The position numbers were made by a program, and so were the translations under genes. From Paracoccaceae bacterium (GTDB lineage: Bacteria; Pseudomonadota; Alphaproteobacteria; Rhodobacterales; Rhodobacteraceae), in the NCBI GenBank assembly GCA_020832655.1, contig JAFIEF010000002.1, positions 62,001 through 126,000 on the forward strand: 64,000 nt of DNA, written 5' to 3'. The notes under the pieces are model-generated. The model was not told the DNA's origin, made no database searches, and saw only the letters and a list, made by a program, of their open reading frames with translations. Shown piece after piece: positions 16,564-24,661 of this stretch. How positions within the stretch are numbered: position 1 is the stretch's first letter; every line of letters begins with the position of its first letter.

Positions 16564-17599
16564 GTGCAGGCTCGGTCGTGGGCAGCGGCCTGTTTTCGCG
16601 CAGGCGGAAGGTGTTGATGCGCGCGCGGTCCTCTTCCGGTGCGATGCCATAGAGTTCGCCATAGCGCTGGCGGAACGGGCTGGCCGAGGCATAGCCGATA
16701 GCCTCGGCAATCTCGCGCATCGAGCGGTTGGAATACATCACCAGTTGCCGCGCCGCCGCCATGCGCATGTTGCGGTAATAGCTTAGCGGGCTGGAGCCTG
16801 TGGTCTTCTTGAACAAGCGCTCCAGATGGCGCGGCGAAATGCCGATCTGGTCGCAAAGCTCGGCAATGCTTAGCGGCTCTTGCAGGTGTTCCGACATCAG
16901 CCGCACCGCCTTTGCCAGCTTGTGCGGCAGCATATCCGCCGTTGCGGCCAGGCGCGGGGCGGGGATTTTCTGGCGCACGCCCTCGCCGCGCACCAGCGGG
17001 TGCTGGAACCAGCAGGCGGTTTCGGTCATCACCTCTGGCCCAAGGCGCTGCTCGATCAGCATCAGCGCCAGATCAAAGGCCGCTGTCGCGCCTGACACGG
17101 TGATCCGGCAGCGATCAGCCATGATTACCTCGTCGGTGGTGGCATGGTCGGGGAATTCGTCGGCGAAGGCGCTGGAATAGCACCAATGCACCGATGTGAC
17201 ATGTCCGTCCATCACGCCCGACCGCGCCAGAGGAAACACCCCGCCGCTGACCGCGCCCAGAACAGTGCCATGCCGTTGCAGCATGCGCAGGACGCCATTG
17301 CCTTTGCGCGGGGTGTCGAAGCGTGCATCGGGCGAGCCAAGCAGGATCAGGTAATCAAGTTGGCGAACAGATGCCAGATCGGTTGCGGGGTGAAACCGAA
17401 CCAGCGCGCTGCTATCGACCGGCTGACCGGTTTCGGAAATCAGGCTCCAGCGAAAAGCGGGGATCTGCGCGATTTCATTGGCCGCGCGCAGGGGTTCGAT
17501 CAGCGACGTCAGGCAGGCCATCGGAAACCCCGGAAAGATCAGGAAACCCAGATGGATACTTTCATTCCCGGTGTTGCGCTTTATACTGTCAGGAAACAT
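16538..17599 (-). CDS. GATase1/DJ-1-type AraC family regulator (GlxA-like)
   Basis: A 353-residue regulator. The N-terminal half is a class I amidotransferase-like (DJ-1/PfpI) ligand domain (LGFLIFPGFPMACLTSLIEP, AVSGGVFPLARSGVMDG). The C-terminal half is a double helix-turn-helix AraC domain (LSIAELCDQIGISPRHLERLF, EIAEAIGYASASPFRQRY). Relatives control glycine betaine, carnitine and methylated-amine catabolism. It lies between the two halves of the N-methylglutamate-type cluster and is divergent from an XRE-cupin gene only 44 bases away. I infer a role in regulating that cluster. Confidence 0.92.
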   Translation of the reverse strand: MFPDSIKRNTGNESIHLGFLIFPGFPMACLTSLIEPLRAANEIAQIPAFRWSLISETGQPVDSSALVRFHPATDLASVRQLDYLILLGSPDARFDTPRKGNGVLRMLQRHGTVLGAVSGGVFPLARSGVMDGHVTSVHWCYSSAFADEFPDHATTDEVIMADRCRITVSGATAAFDLALMLIEQRLGPEVMTETACWFQHPLVRGEGVRQKIPAPRLAATADMLPHKLAKAVRLMSEHLQEPLSIAELCDQIGISPRHLERLFKKTTGSSPLSYYRNMRMAAARQLVMYSNRSMREIAEAIGYASASPFRQRYGELYGIAPEEDRARINTFRLRENRPLPTTEPALRTPISQP

Positions 17600-17643
17600 T
17601 CTGCCCCTGCCTTTCCTTGCCGCGCGTTTTTCTTGGAGTGATC

Positions 17644-18306
17644 ATGCCCCGGACCCTCACCCCCAGCGAGGCCGCCGAACGCAAGGTGCGGCTCAGCCAG
17701 GACCCGCATCGATTGCGCGAAGAGCGCGAGAAGGTTCTGGAAGTCGCCATCGGGCGCGAGGTCCGCGCTTTTCGTCGGCAAAAGGGCATTACCGTGGCCG
17801 AGTTGGCAAATCTGACCGGCCTGTCCATCGGGATGCTGTCGAAGATAGAGAATGGCAACACCTCGCCTTCGTTGACCACGCTTCAGGCGCTGGCCCATGC
17901 GCTGAGCGTGCCGCTGACCGCCTTCTTCCGCCGATTCGAGGAACATCGCGAAGCCGTGCATACCCGCGCCGGTGAAGGGGTCGAGATAGAGCGCGCGGGC
18001 ACGCGGGCGGGGCATCAATACAATCTGCTGGGCCATATCGGGGCCAATGCCAGCGGCGTCATGGTAGAGCCTTACCTGATTACCTTGAGCACCGAATCCG
18101 ATATCTTCCCGACCTTCCAGCATGGCGGGATCGAAACCATCTACATGCTGGAAGGCGAACTGCTGTATCGTCATAGCGACCAACTTTATCATCTGCGCCC
18201 CGGCGATACGCTGTTTTTCGACGCCGACGCCCCGCACGGGCCGGAAGGGTTGGAAAAACTTCCTGCGCGCTATCTGTCGATCATTGCCTATCCGCAGAAC
18301 GGCTGA
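17644..18306 (+). CDS. XRE family regulator with C-terminal cupin domain
   Basis: A 220-residue regulator with an N-terminal helix-turn-helix (VAELANLTGLSIGMLSKIENG, about residues 50-70) and a C-terminal cupin (HGGIETIYMLEGELLYRHSDQ, LRPGDTLFFDADAPHGPEG) that could bind a small amine or amino acid. The ATG at 17644 follows TTGGAG at suitable spacing. It is upstream of the mgsABC-gmaS genes on the same strand, separated from them by a terminator. Related XRE-cupin proteins accompany polyamine and methylated-amine pathways. Local control is inferred. Confidence 0.9.
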   Translation: MPRTLTPSEAAERKVRLSQDPHRLREEREKVLEVAIGREVRAFRRQKGITVAELANLTGLSIGMLSKIENGNTSPSLTTLQALAHALSVPLTAFFRRFEEHREAVHTRAGEGVEIERAGTRAGHQYNLLGHIGANASGVMVEPYLITLSTESDIFPTFQHGGIETIYMLEGELLYRHSDQLYHLRPGDTLFFDADAPHGPEGLEKLPARYLSIIAYPQNG

Positions 18307-18483
18307 CCTGTTTGCGGTGCATTGCAAAGCGGACCCGCCTTGCCCCGCGACCGGGGAAAGGAAGTGCGGGCTGCCATTCTCTTGCGCGCTTGTCATCGGT
18401 TGATCAGGGCAAAAGCTGCAGCGGAAAGCAAGCCAAAAGAAAATAATTTGACTGCAAGGAAACTTCCGGCAGGGGTCAGGCAG

Positions 18484-18503
18484 GGGCAGTCTGCCCGTTT
18501 TTT
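18484..18503 (+). terminator. Intrinsic terminator after the XRE-cupin gene
   Basis: GGGCA and TGCCC pair around a GTC loop and are followed by G and six T residues. The stem is short but the T-run is good. It lies in the 300-base gap before the glutamine amidotransferase gene, so that operon probably has its own promoter. Confidence 0.6.
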
Positions 18504-18518
18504 ATGCAGCATTTGGGA

Positions 18519-18540
18519 ATGAAAGGAAAATATGTTTCAT
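18519..18540. promoter_or_regulatory. Candidate operator upstream of the mgsABC-type operon
   Basis: ATGAAA and TTTCAT form a 6-10-6 inverted repeat in AT-rich DNA about 65 bases before the first gene. The low local GC and the position suggest a promoter/operator for one of the two nearby regulators. The assignment is speculative. Confidence 0.3.
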
Positions 18541-18606
18541 AAGGGTTGAATTGGGTCAGGCGCGCTGCTAGCGTTTCCCCAACATCCCTGAAAAGGAGCC
18601 TGCCGC

Positions 18607-19503
18607 ATGTGCGGAATCGTCGGATTGTTTCTGAAAGACAAATCCCTGGAACCAAGATTGGGTGCCTTGCTGTCCGAAATGCTTGTCACCATGACCGATC
18701 GCGGGCCGGACAGTGCCGGGATCGCGATCTATGGCGATACGACCCCCGGCATGGCCAAGCTGACCGTGCAGTCGGATCAGGCAGATGCGGATTTTCCTGC
18801 CCTTGCCGATGATCTGTCGCAGGCGCTGGGCGTTGCGGTCAGTCTGCGCCGAAAAAGCAGTCATGCCGTGCTGACGTTGCCGCTGGGCAATGTCGAGGCT
18901 GCGCGCGCGGCGCTTGCCGAGTTGCGCCCCCGATTGCGCGTGATGAGCGATGGCGAAGCCATTGAGATCTACAAGGAGGTGGGGCTGCCCAAGGATGTGG
19001 CGCAGCGCTTCGAACTGGCGCAGATGCGCGGCACGCATGGCATTGGCCACACCCGTATGGCAACCGAATCGGCGGTGACGACGCAAGGCGCGCATCCCTT
19101 CTCGACCGGGTCGGATCAGTGCCTTGTACATAACGGGTCGTTGTCGAACCACAATAACTGGCGGCGCAGACTGAAACGCGAAGGTATCCGCATCGACAGC
19201 ATGAACGACACCGAAGTCGGTGCCGCCTATCTGACCTGGAAGATGCAGAACGGCGCCAGCCTGGGCGAGGCGCTGGAAGGCGCGCTGGACGATCTCGACG
19301 GGTTCTTCACTTTCGTTGTCGGCACCAGGGACGGCTTCGGCGTGGTGCGCGACCCGATTGCCTGCAAACCCGCCGTGATGGCCGAAACCGATCAATATGT
19401 GGCTTTCGGGTCGGAATATCGCGCGCTGGTCAATCTGCCGGGGATCGAGACTGCGCGCATCTGGGAACCCGAACCCGCCACTGTCTATTTCTGGAGCCAC
19501 TGA
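18607..19503 (+). CDS. mgsA: Class II glutamine amidotransferase, probable N-methylglutamate synthase subunit MgsA (GlxB-like)
   Basis: The protein starts MCGIVGLF, so Cys2 is the nucleophile of an Ntn-type glutamine amidotransferase. TDRGPDSAGIAIYGD, GHTRMATESAVT, LVHNGSLSNHNNW and NDTEVGAAYLTW are typical of the family as found in glutamate synthase. At 298 residues it is a free-standing domain. Together with the next two genes it rebuilds a split glutamate synthase, the arrangement of N-methylglutamate synthase MgsABC. Cys2 fixes the start. Confidence 0.9.
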   Translation: MCGIVGLFLKDKSLEPRLGALLSEMLVTMTDRGPDSAGIAIYGDTTPGMAKLTVQSDQADADFPALADDLSQALGVAVSLRRKSSHAVLTLPLGNVEAARAALAELRPRLRVMSDGEAIEIYKEVGLPKDVAQRFELAQMRGTHGIGHTRMATESAVTTQGAHPFSTGSDQCLVHNGSLSNHNNWRRRLKREGIRIDSMNDTEVGAAYLTWKMQNGASLGEALEGALDDLDGFFTFVVGTRDGFGVVRDPIACKPAVMAETDQYVAFGSEYRALVNLPGIETARIWEPEPATVYFWSH

Positions 19504-19505
19504 TC

Positions 19506-20189
19506 ATGCAAAGCATCGACCTTGCCACCCAGTCCCTGCGCGATCTGAACGCCACGCTTCAGGCGCAGAAGAACCAGACCAACGCCACGGAATGGGAAGT
19601 CCTGAACCCGCGCGGCGCGCATGCCATTGCCGTGGGGCTGGACGCACCGATCGAGGTGACGGTGCGCGGCTCGACCGGCTATTACTGCGCGGGCATGAAC
19701 AAGCAGGCCCAAGTCCATGTCACCGGCTCTGCCGGGCCGGGCGTGGCTGAAAACATGATGTCGGGCACCGTCATCATCGATGGCGATGCCAGCCAGTATG
19801 CCGGGGCCACCGGGCATGGGGGCTTGCTGGTGATCAGGGGCAATGCCGCCTCGCGCTGCGGGATATCAATGAAGGGCATCGATATCGTGGTGCAGGGCAA
19901 TATCGGGCATATGTCGGCTTTCATGGGGCAGGCGGGCAATCTGGTCGTCTGCGGTGACGCGGGCGATGCGCTGGGCGATTCGCTGTATGAGGCGCGGATT
20001 TTCGTGCGCGGGACGGTCAAAAGCCTTGGCGCGGATTGCGTTGAGAAGGAAATGCGCCCCGAACATCTGGAAATTCTGCGCGATCTTCTGGCACGCGCGG
20101 GGGTTGATGCACAGCCCGAAGAGTTTCGCCGCTACGGATCGGCGCGCAAGCTCTATAATTTCGATATCGACAATGCTGCGGCATATTGA
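19506..20189 (+). CDS. mgsB: GXGXG-motif protein, probable N-methylglutamate synthase subunit MgsB (GlxC-like)
   Basis: A 227-residue protein equivalent to the C-terminal beta-helix domain of glutamate synthase. Repeated glycine-rich turns are seen: VTVRGSTGYYCAGMN, HVTGSAGPGVAENMMSG, ATGHGGLLVIRGNAASRCG and VVCGDAGDALGDSLYEA. The domain is structural. Two bases separate it from the amidotransferase gene, and it is followed closely by the FMN-domain gene, so the three are made together. Confidence 0.9.
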   Translation: MQSIDLATQSLRDLNATLQAQKNQTNATEWEVLNPRGAHAIAVGLDAPIEVTVRGSTGYYCAGMNKQAQVHVTGSAGPGVAENMMSGTVIIDGDASQYAGATGHGGLLVIRGNAASRCGISMKGIDIVVQGNIGHMSAFMGQAGNLVVCGDAGDALGDSLYEARIFVRGTVKSLGADCVEKEMRPEHLEILRDLLARAGVDAQPEEFRRYGSARKLYNFDIDNAAAY

Positions 20190-20201
20190 GGGGGCAGAGT
20201 G

Positions 20202-21545
20202 ATGAACAGTCAGGACAAACGCATCCCGCAGACAGCGCCGCTGCAATCGGCCACCTTTTCCAACCCGATCAATGCCGAGATCCGGCGCGCGGCGGCAACC
20301 GGCATCTATGATATTCGCGGCGGCGGCGCGAAAAGGCGTGTTCCGCATTTCGATGATCTGCTGTTTCTGGGCGCTTCGATCAGCCGCTACCCGCTGGAAG
20401 GCTACCGCGAGAAATGCGACACCCGCGTCACGCTGGGCACGCGCTTTGCCAGGAAACCCATTGAACTGGACATTCCCATCACCATTGCGGGGATGAGTTT
20501 TGGCGCGCTGTCGGCAGAGGCCAAGGAAGCGCTGGGGCGTGGTGCCTCGGCGGCAGGCACCTCTACCACCACCGGCGATGGCGGAATGACGCCGGAAGAG
20601 CGCGGTCATTCCACCAAGCTGGTCTATCAGTATCTGCCCTCGCGCTATGGCATGAACCCCGATGATCTGCGCCGTGCCGATGCGATCGAGGTTGTGGTCG
20701 GCCAAGGCGCGAAGCCCGGCGGTGGCGGCATGCTTCTGGGTAAGAAGATTTCCGACCGCGTGGCAGAGATGCGCACCCTGCCCAAGGGCATCGACCAGCG
20801 TTCGGCCTGCCGCCACCCCGACTGGACCGGGCCGGATGATCTGGAAATCAAGATCCTGGAGCTGCGCGAGATCACCGGCTGGCAGGTGCCGATCTATGTC
20901 AAGGTCGGTGGCACGCGGCCCTATTACGACACCGCGCTTGCCGTGAAGGCCGGGGCGGATGTGGTGGTGCTGGACGGGATGCAGGGCGGCACAGCCGCCA
21001 CGCAGGATGTGTTCATCGAGCATGTCGGCCTGCCCACGCTGGCCTGTATCCGCCCGGCTGTGCGCGCGCTGCAGGATCTGGGCATGCACCGCGAGGTGCA
21101 GCTTGTCGTCTCTGGCGGTATCCGCACCGGTGCGGATGTCGCCAAGGCGCTGGCGCTGGGGGCGGATGCGGTATCCATCGGCACGGCGGCAATGGTCGCG
21201 CTGGGCGACAATGACCCCAAATGGGAAGCCGAGTATCAGAAGCTGGGCACCACGACGGGTGCCTATGATGACTGGCATGAAGGGCTGGATCCGGCAGGCA
21301 TCACCACGCAAGATCCTAGCCTTTCGGCGCGGCTTGATCCGATAGAGGGCGGGCGGCGGCTGCGCAACTATCTGAAGGTTATGACGCTGGAAGCCCAGAC
21401 CATCGCACGCGCCTGCGGGCACAACCATCTGCACAATCTGGAACCAGAGGATCTGTGCGCGGTGACGATGGAAGCTGCGGCAATGGCGCAGGTGCCGCTG
21501 GCGGGCACTGACTGGTATCCGGGCAAACCCGGAACCGGCTATTGA
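20202..21545 (+). CDS. mgsC: FMN-binding glutamate synthase family protein, probable MgsC (GlxD-like)
   Basis: The catalytic glutamate-synthase-like domain (447 residues). It shows ITIAGMSFGALSAEAKEALGRGA, cited by its MSFGALSAEAK core, STTTGDGGMTPEER, GQGAKPGGGGMLLGKK and KVGGTRPYYDTALAVKAGAD-type FMN phosphate-binding blocks such as VVSGGIRTGADVAKAL. In the N-methylglutamate pathway it forms N-methylglutamate from methylamine and glutamate. The ATG at 20202 follows GAGGGGG at good spacing; a GTG three bases earlier is possible. A terminator follows the gene. Confidence 0.92.
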   Translation: MNSQDKRIPQTAPLQSATFSNPINAEIRRAAATGIYDIRGGGAKRRVPHFDDLLFLGASISRYPLEGYREKCDTRVTLGTRFARKPIELDIPITIAGMSFGALSAEAKEALGRGASAAGTSTTTGDGGMTPEERGHSTKLVYQYLPSRYGMNPDDLRRADAIEVVVGQGAKPGGGGMLLGKKISDRVAEMRTLPKGIDQRSACRHPDWTGPDDLEIKILELREITGWQVPIYVKVGGTRPYYDTALAVKAGADVVVLDGMQGGTAATQDVFIEHVGLPTLACIRPAVRALQDLGMHREVQLVVSGGIRTGADVAKALALGADAVSIGTAAMVALGDNDPKWEAEYQKLGTTTGAYDDWHEGLDPAGITTQDPSLSARLDPIEGGRRLRNYLKVMTLEAQTIARACGHNHLHNLEPEDLCAVTMEAAAMAQVPLAGTDWYPGKPGTGY

Positions 21546-21554
21546 AATATCAAG

Positions 21555-21584
21555 ACGCGGGTCAGGGCAACTGGCCCGCGTTTT
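21555..21584 (+). terminator. Intrinsic terminator between mgsC and gmaS/glnT
   Basis: An 11-pair stem (ACGCGGGTCAG with CTGGCCCGCGT, one G-U pair) encloses a GGCAA loop and runs into TTTT. It lies 10 bases after the mgsC stop and 35 bases before the next start. Transcription of the synthetase gene must read through it or start just after it. Confidence 0.7.
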
Positions 21585-21618
21585 CACTGACTGACACGCG
21601 ACCAACAGGGACAGGACA

Positions 21619-22938
21619 ATGACACTCGATCTTGCACAATTCGCCGCCGAACGTGGCATCAAGTATTTCATGATCTCCTTCACCGATCTGTTCGGCGGCC
21701 AGCGCGCGAAGCTGGTGCCCGCGCCCGCCATTGCCGACATGCAGCAGGAAGGGGCCGGTTTCGCAGGCTTTGCCACATGGCTGGATCTGACGCCCGCGCA
21801 TCCTGATATGCTGGCCGTGCCCGACCCGGCCTCGGTGATCCAGATCCCGTGGAAACCCGAAGTTGCCTGGGTCGCGGCAGATTGCGTGATGGAAGGCGAA
21901 GATGTCGCCCAAGCCCCGCGCAATGTGCTGCGCCGCCAGATTGCAGAAGCCGCCAGGGAAGGTCTGCGTGTCAAGACCGGGATCGAGGCAGAGTTCTTTC
22001 TGCTGACGCCGGATGGCAAGAAGATTTCGGACCCGATGGATACCGCCGCCAAGCCCTGCTATGACCAGCAGGCGATCATGCGCCGCTATGATGTGGTGCG
22101 CGAGATCTGCGACTATATGCTCGATCTGGGCTGGGGGCCGTATCAGAACGATCATGAAGACGCCAATGGCCAGTTTGAGATGAACTGGGAATATGCCGAT
22201 GCGCTGGTCACAGCCGACCGCCACAGCTTCTTCAAATTCATGGTCAAATCCGTGGCCGAGGCGCATGGCTTTCGCGCGACCTTCATGCCCAAGCCGATCG
22301 AAGGGCTGACCGGAAATGGCTGCCATGTGCATATCTCGGTCTGGGACGGGACAGGCAGGAATGCTTTTGCCACCGATAACGGCACTGGCCCGACCGGCGA
22401 GCTGGGCCTGTCGCAACAGGGTGCGTATTTTCTGGGCGGGATCATGAAGCATGCCAGCGCGCTGGCTGCGATCACCAACCCGACCGTGAACAGCTACAAG
22501 CGCATCAACGCCCCGCGCACCATGTCGGGGGCGACATGGGCGCCCAATTCGGTGACATGGACCGGAAATAACCGCACCCATATGGTGCGCGTGCCGGGGC
22601 CGGGGCGGTTTGAATTGCGCCTGCCTGACGGCGCGGCCAACCCCTATCTGCTGCAGGCGGTTGTCATCGCTGCGGGCCTGAGCGGGATCCATTCCAAGGC
22701 CGATCCCGGCAAACGCTGGGATATCGACATGTATGCTGAAGGCCACAAGGTTGAAGACGCCCCCAAGCTGCCGCTGAACCTGCTGGATGCGCTGCGCGCC
22801 TATGAAGCTGACACCGAACTGGTTGCGATGATGGGGCCCGAATTCTCGAATGCCTTCCTGAAGCTGAAGCGCGACGAATGGAATTCCTTCGTGTCGCATT
22901 TCAGCCGCTGGGAACGCGAGCACACGCTGGATATCTGA
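21619..22938 (+). CDS. glnT: Type III glutamine synthetase family (GlnT), probable gamma-glutamylmethylamide synthetase GmaS
   Basis: ATP-dependent ligase joining glutamate to ammonia or, in GmaS, methylamine. Family motifs are ISFTDLFGGQRAKLVP, GIEAEFFLLTPDG, NDHEDANGQFEMNW, GNGCHVHISVWDG and RVPGPGRFELRLPDGAANPYL, giving the ATP- and glutamate-binding core of glutamine synthetases. The length (439 residues) fits GlnT/GmaS rather than GlnA-I. GmaS and GlnT cannot be separated by eye. The mgsABC- and mgdABCD-like neighbours favour GmaS and the methylamine pathway. Confidence 0.9.
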   Translation: MTLDLAQFAAERGIKYFMISFTDLFGGQRAKLVPAPAIADMQQEGAGFAGFATWLDLTPAHPDMLAVPDPASVIQIPWKPEVAWVAADCVMEGEDVAQAPRNVLRRQIAEAAREGLRVKTGIEAEFFLLTPDGKKISDPMDTAAKPCYDQQAIMRRYDVVREICDYMLDLGWGPYQNDHEDANGQFEMNWEYADALVTADRHSFFKFMVKSVAEAHGFRATFMPKPIEGLTGNGCHVHISVWDGTGRNAFATDNGTGPTGELGLSQQGAYFLGGIMKHASALAAITNPTVNSYKRINAPRTMSGATWAPNSVTWTGNNRTHMVRVPGPGRFELRLPDGAANPYLLQAVVIAAGLSGIHSKADPGKRWDIDMYAEGHKVEDAPKLPLNLLDALRAYEADTELVAMMGPEFSNAFLKLKRDEWNSFVSHFSRWEREHTLDI

Positions 22939-23048
22939 CCCGCAACGCCGCCGACGACGTCTGATGCCGGTTGTGCCAGAATACCCCTGGCCACGCATGG
23001 CGTGACAAGGATGCGGATGCGCAAAGAAGGGGCGGGCAGGTGGCCTGT

Positions 23049-23122
23049 TGGAGGCGAGTACCGGAATCGAACCGGTGTACACGGATTTGCAATCCGCTGC
23101 GTAACCACTCCGCCAACTCGCC
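23049..23122 (-). tRNA. tRNA-Cys (GCA)
   Basis: On the minus strand GGCGAGT (23122-23116) pairs with ACTCGCC (23059-23053), followed by discriminator T and an encoded CCA. The anticodon arm GCGGATTGCAAATCCGT carries anticodon GCA. The T-arm ACCGGTTCGATTCCGGT is standard. The 74-base length is normal. Confidence 0.97.
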
Positions 23123-23171
23123 TCTGGGGCTAGCGATTACGGGCTATGGCCCGTGCCGTCAAGGCCGATTG

Positions 23172-23555
23172 TCAGTCGCGCATCAGTACCATCGGGCCGA
23201 TATTGCGCCCGGCCAGAATATGCATGTGGAAATGCGGCACTTCCTGCACGCCGTCATTGCCGGCATTGGCGATCAGCCGGTAGCCATTGCCGCCTTCGCC
23301 GGGGTTGACGCCAAGCTGTGCGCAGATCCTGCCAATGCTGCGGGTGAAATCGGCGATCTCGGCATCTGACGCCTGGCTCGCAAAATGGTCGTGATTGACA
23401 TAGGCACCCTTGGGGATCACCAGCACATGATGCGGCGCCTTGGGGGCGATATCGGCGAACGCCAGCGTATGTTCTGTTTCCAGAACCTTGTTGCAGGGGA
23501 TCTCATTGCGCAGGATCTTGGCAAAGATGTTCTGGTCGTCGTAACTGTAAGGCAT
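23172..23555 (-). CDS. HIT family protein (histidine triad)
   Basis: A 127-residue nucleotide-binding hydrolase. It has the HIT motif VPHFHMHILAGR at residues 107-118 and the N-terminal FAKILRNEIPCNKVLE block of the Hint/HinT subfamily, so it probably hydrolyses purine phosphoramidates. The ATG at 23555 gives the family start MPYSYDDQNIF; the longer in-frame extension lies antisense to the sulfotransferase gene and is not real. It is divergent from that gene. Confidence 0.94.
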   Translation of the reverse strand: MPYSYDDQNIFAKILRNEIPCNKVLETEHTLAFADIAPKAPHHVLVIPKGAYVNHDHFASQASDAEIADFTRSIGRICAQLGVNPGEGGNGYRLIANAGNDGVQEVPHFHMHILAGRNIGPMVLMRD

Positions 23556-23645
23556 CGTATCCTCGTGGCAGGGTCGTGTTGCAGCGCAGGCTAGCGCAAA
23601 GTGACCGCCAAGGTCACCCCGAAAACAAAGGAGCACGCAAGGCCC

Positions 23646-24485
23646 ATGAAGCAGTATCCAAGCGGAATGGCGCTTGTGCCGGGGCAGTATCAGGGCTGCT
23701 GGCTGGGGCTGGGCGGCAGGCTGGTCTATCGCGAAATGCCCAAGGCCGCCTGTTCGGCGCTGGCGCAGCTTGTCTATCATGCCGATCATGGCGTGTATCA
23801 TGACGGTGACATCCATGATGCGCGCGAGGGTGTGGTGAAATGGCCGTTCGCGCCGGAACTGATGCAGCCCGCGCAACAGGGGCAGGCGGTGGTGTTTTCG
23901 GCCCTGCGTAACCCGTTTGCGCGCATTGTCTCGGCCTTTCACGACAAGATCTGCACGCGGCAACGCGACGGGCTGCCCTATCGCGGGACATTGCGCCAGA
24001 TGCTGTGGGAGCGGTACGGGGTGGATCTGTCTGACGGGGCTGATCCGGTTCGCGCCTTCCGGCGGTTTTTGCTGTTCGTGCGTGATGTGCATCTGCATGG
24101 GCCTGCATTCTGGCAGGACCGGCACTGGACGCCGCAAGCCCAGCATCTGCGCAGCGTGACGCTGAACGGGGTGGCGTTCACGCATCTGATGCGGGTCGAG
24201 GAGATGCCCGATACGCTGGCCCCGGTTCTGGCCACCATCCCTGCGGATCGTCGCCCAGCATCGCTGCCGCGCTTCAATCAAGGCGCGCGCCCTGTTCTGC
24301 CGCTTGCCGCATATTTCGATGATTTGAGCCTGCATCTGATGCAGGAGCTGTATCGCTGGGATTTCGAGCTGTTCGGCTATGATCGGTTCGACCCCGACGC
24401 AGCGTATGCAGCGCTTGATCTGGCGGCCATCAATCACCGCCTGCAAGACCCGCACCCGCCGCATTGGGCCGGGCTGGAAAGCTGA
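23646..24485 (+). CDS. Sulfotransferase family protein
   Basis: A 279-residue protein resembling carbohydrate (family 2-type) sulfotransferases that use PAPS. The 5'-phosphosulfate-binding segment is YREMPKAACSALAQLVYH, equivalent to K-x3-S/T. The 3'-phosphate segment is ALRNPFARIVSAFHDK. No signal peptide or membrane helix is evident. The acceptor is unknown, perhaps a surface polysaccharide. AAAGGAG upstream supports the ATG at 23646. The aberrant poly-C tract begins about 60 bases after the stop. Confidence 0.82.
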   Translation: MKQYPSGMALVPGQYQGCWLGLGGRLVYREMPKAACSALAQLVYHADHGVYHDGDIHDAREGVVKWPFAPELMQPAQQGQAVVFSALRNPFARIVSAFHDKICTRQRDGLPYRGTLRQMLWERYGVDLSDGADPVRAFRRFLLFVRDVHLHGPAFWQDRHWTPQAQHLRSVTLNGVAFTHLMRVEEMPDTLAPVLATIPADRRPASLPRFNQGARPVLPLAAYFDDLSLHLMQELYRWDFELFGYDRFDPDAAYAALDLAAINHRLQDPHPPHWAGLES

Positions 24486-24510
24486 TGCTTTCCCTTAGGC
24501 AAAGGAGTGT

Positions 24511-24628
<118 letters not shown>

Positions 24629-24629
24629 G

Positions 24630-24657
24630 CGCCCCTGCCCGGTCCGAGCAGGGGCGG
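24630..24657 (-). terminator. Hairpin downstream of the aldehyde dehydrogenase gene
   Basis: GCCCCTGC and GCAGGGGC arms surround a short loop a few bases beyond the minus-strand stop at 24662. It is a plausible terminator without a clear T-run. The flanking C tract makes the local sequence doubtful. Confidence 0.4.
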
Positions 24658-24661
24658 GGCA

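Noticed and set aside
19866-22052. A 728-codon antisense frame across the mgsC and synthetase genes
   Set aside because: It crosses three real genes, has no recognisable domain and an implausible Arg/His-rich composition.
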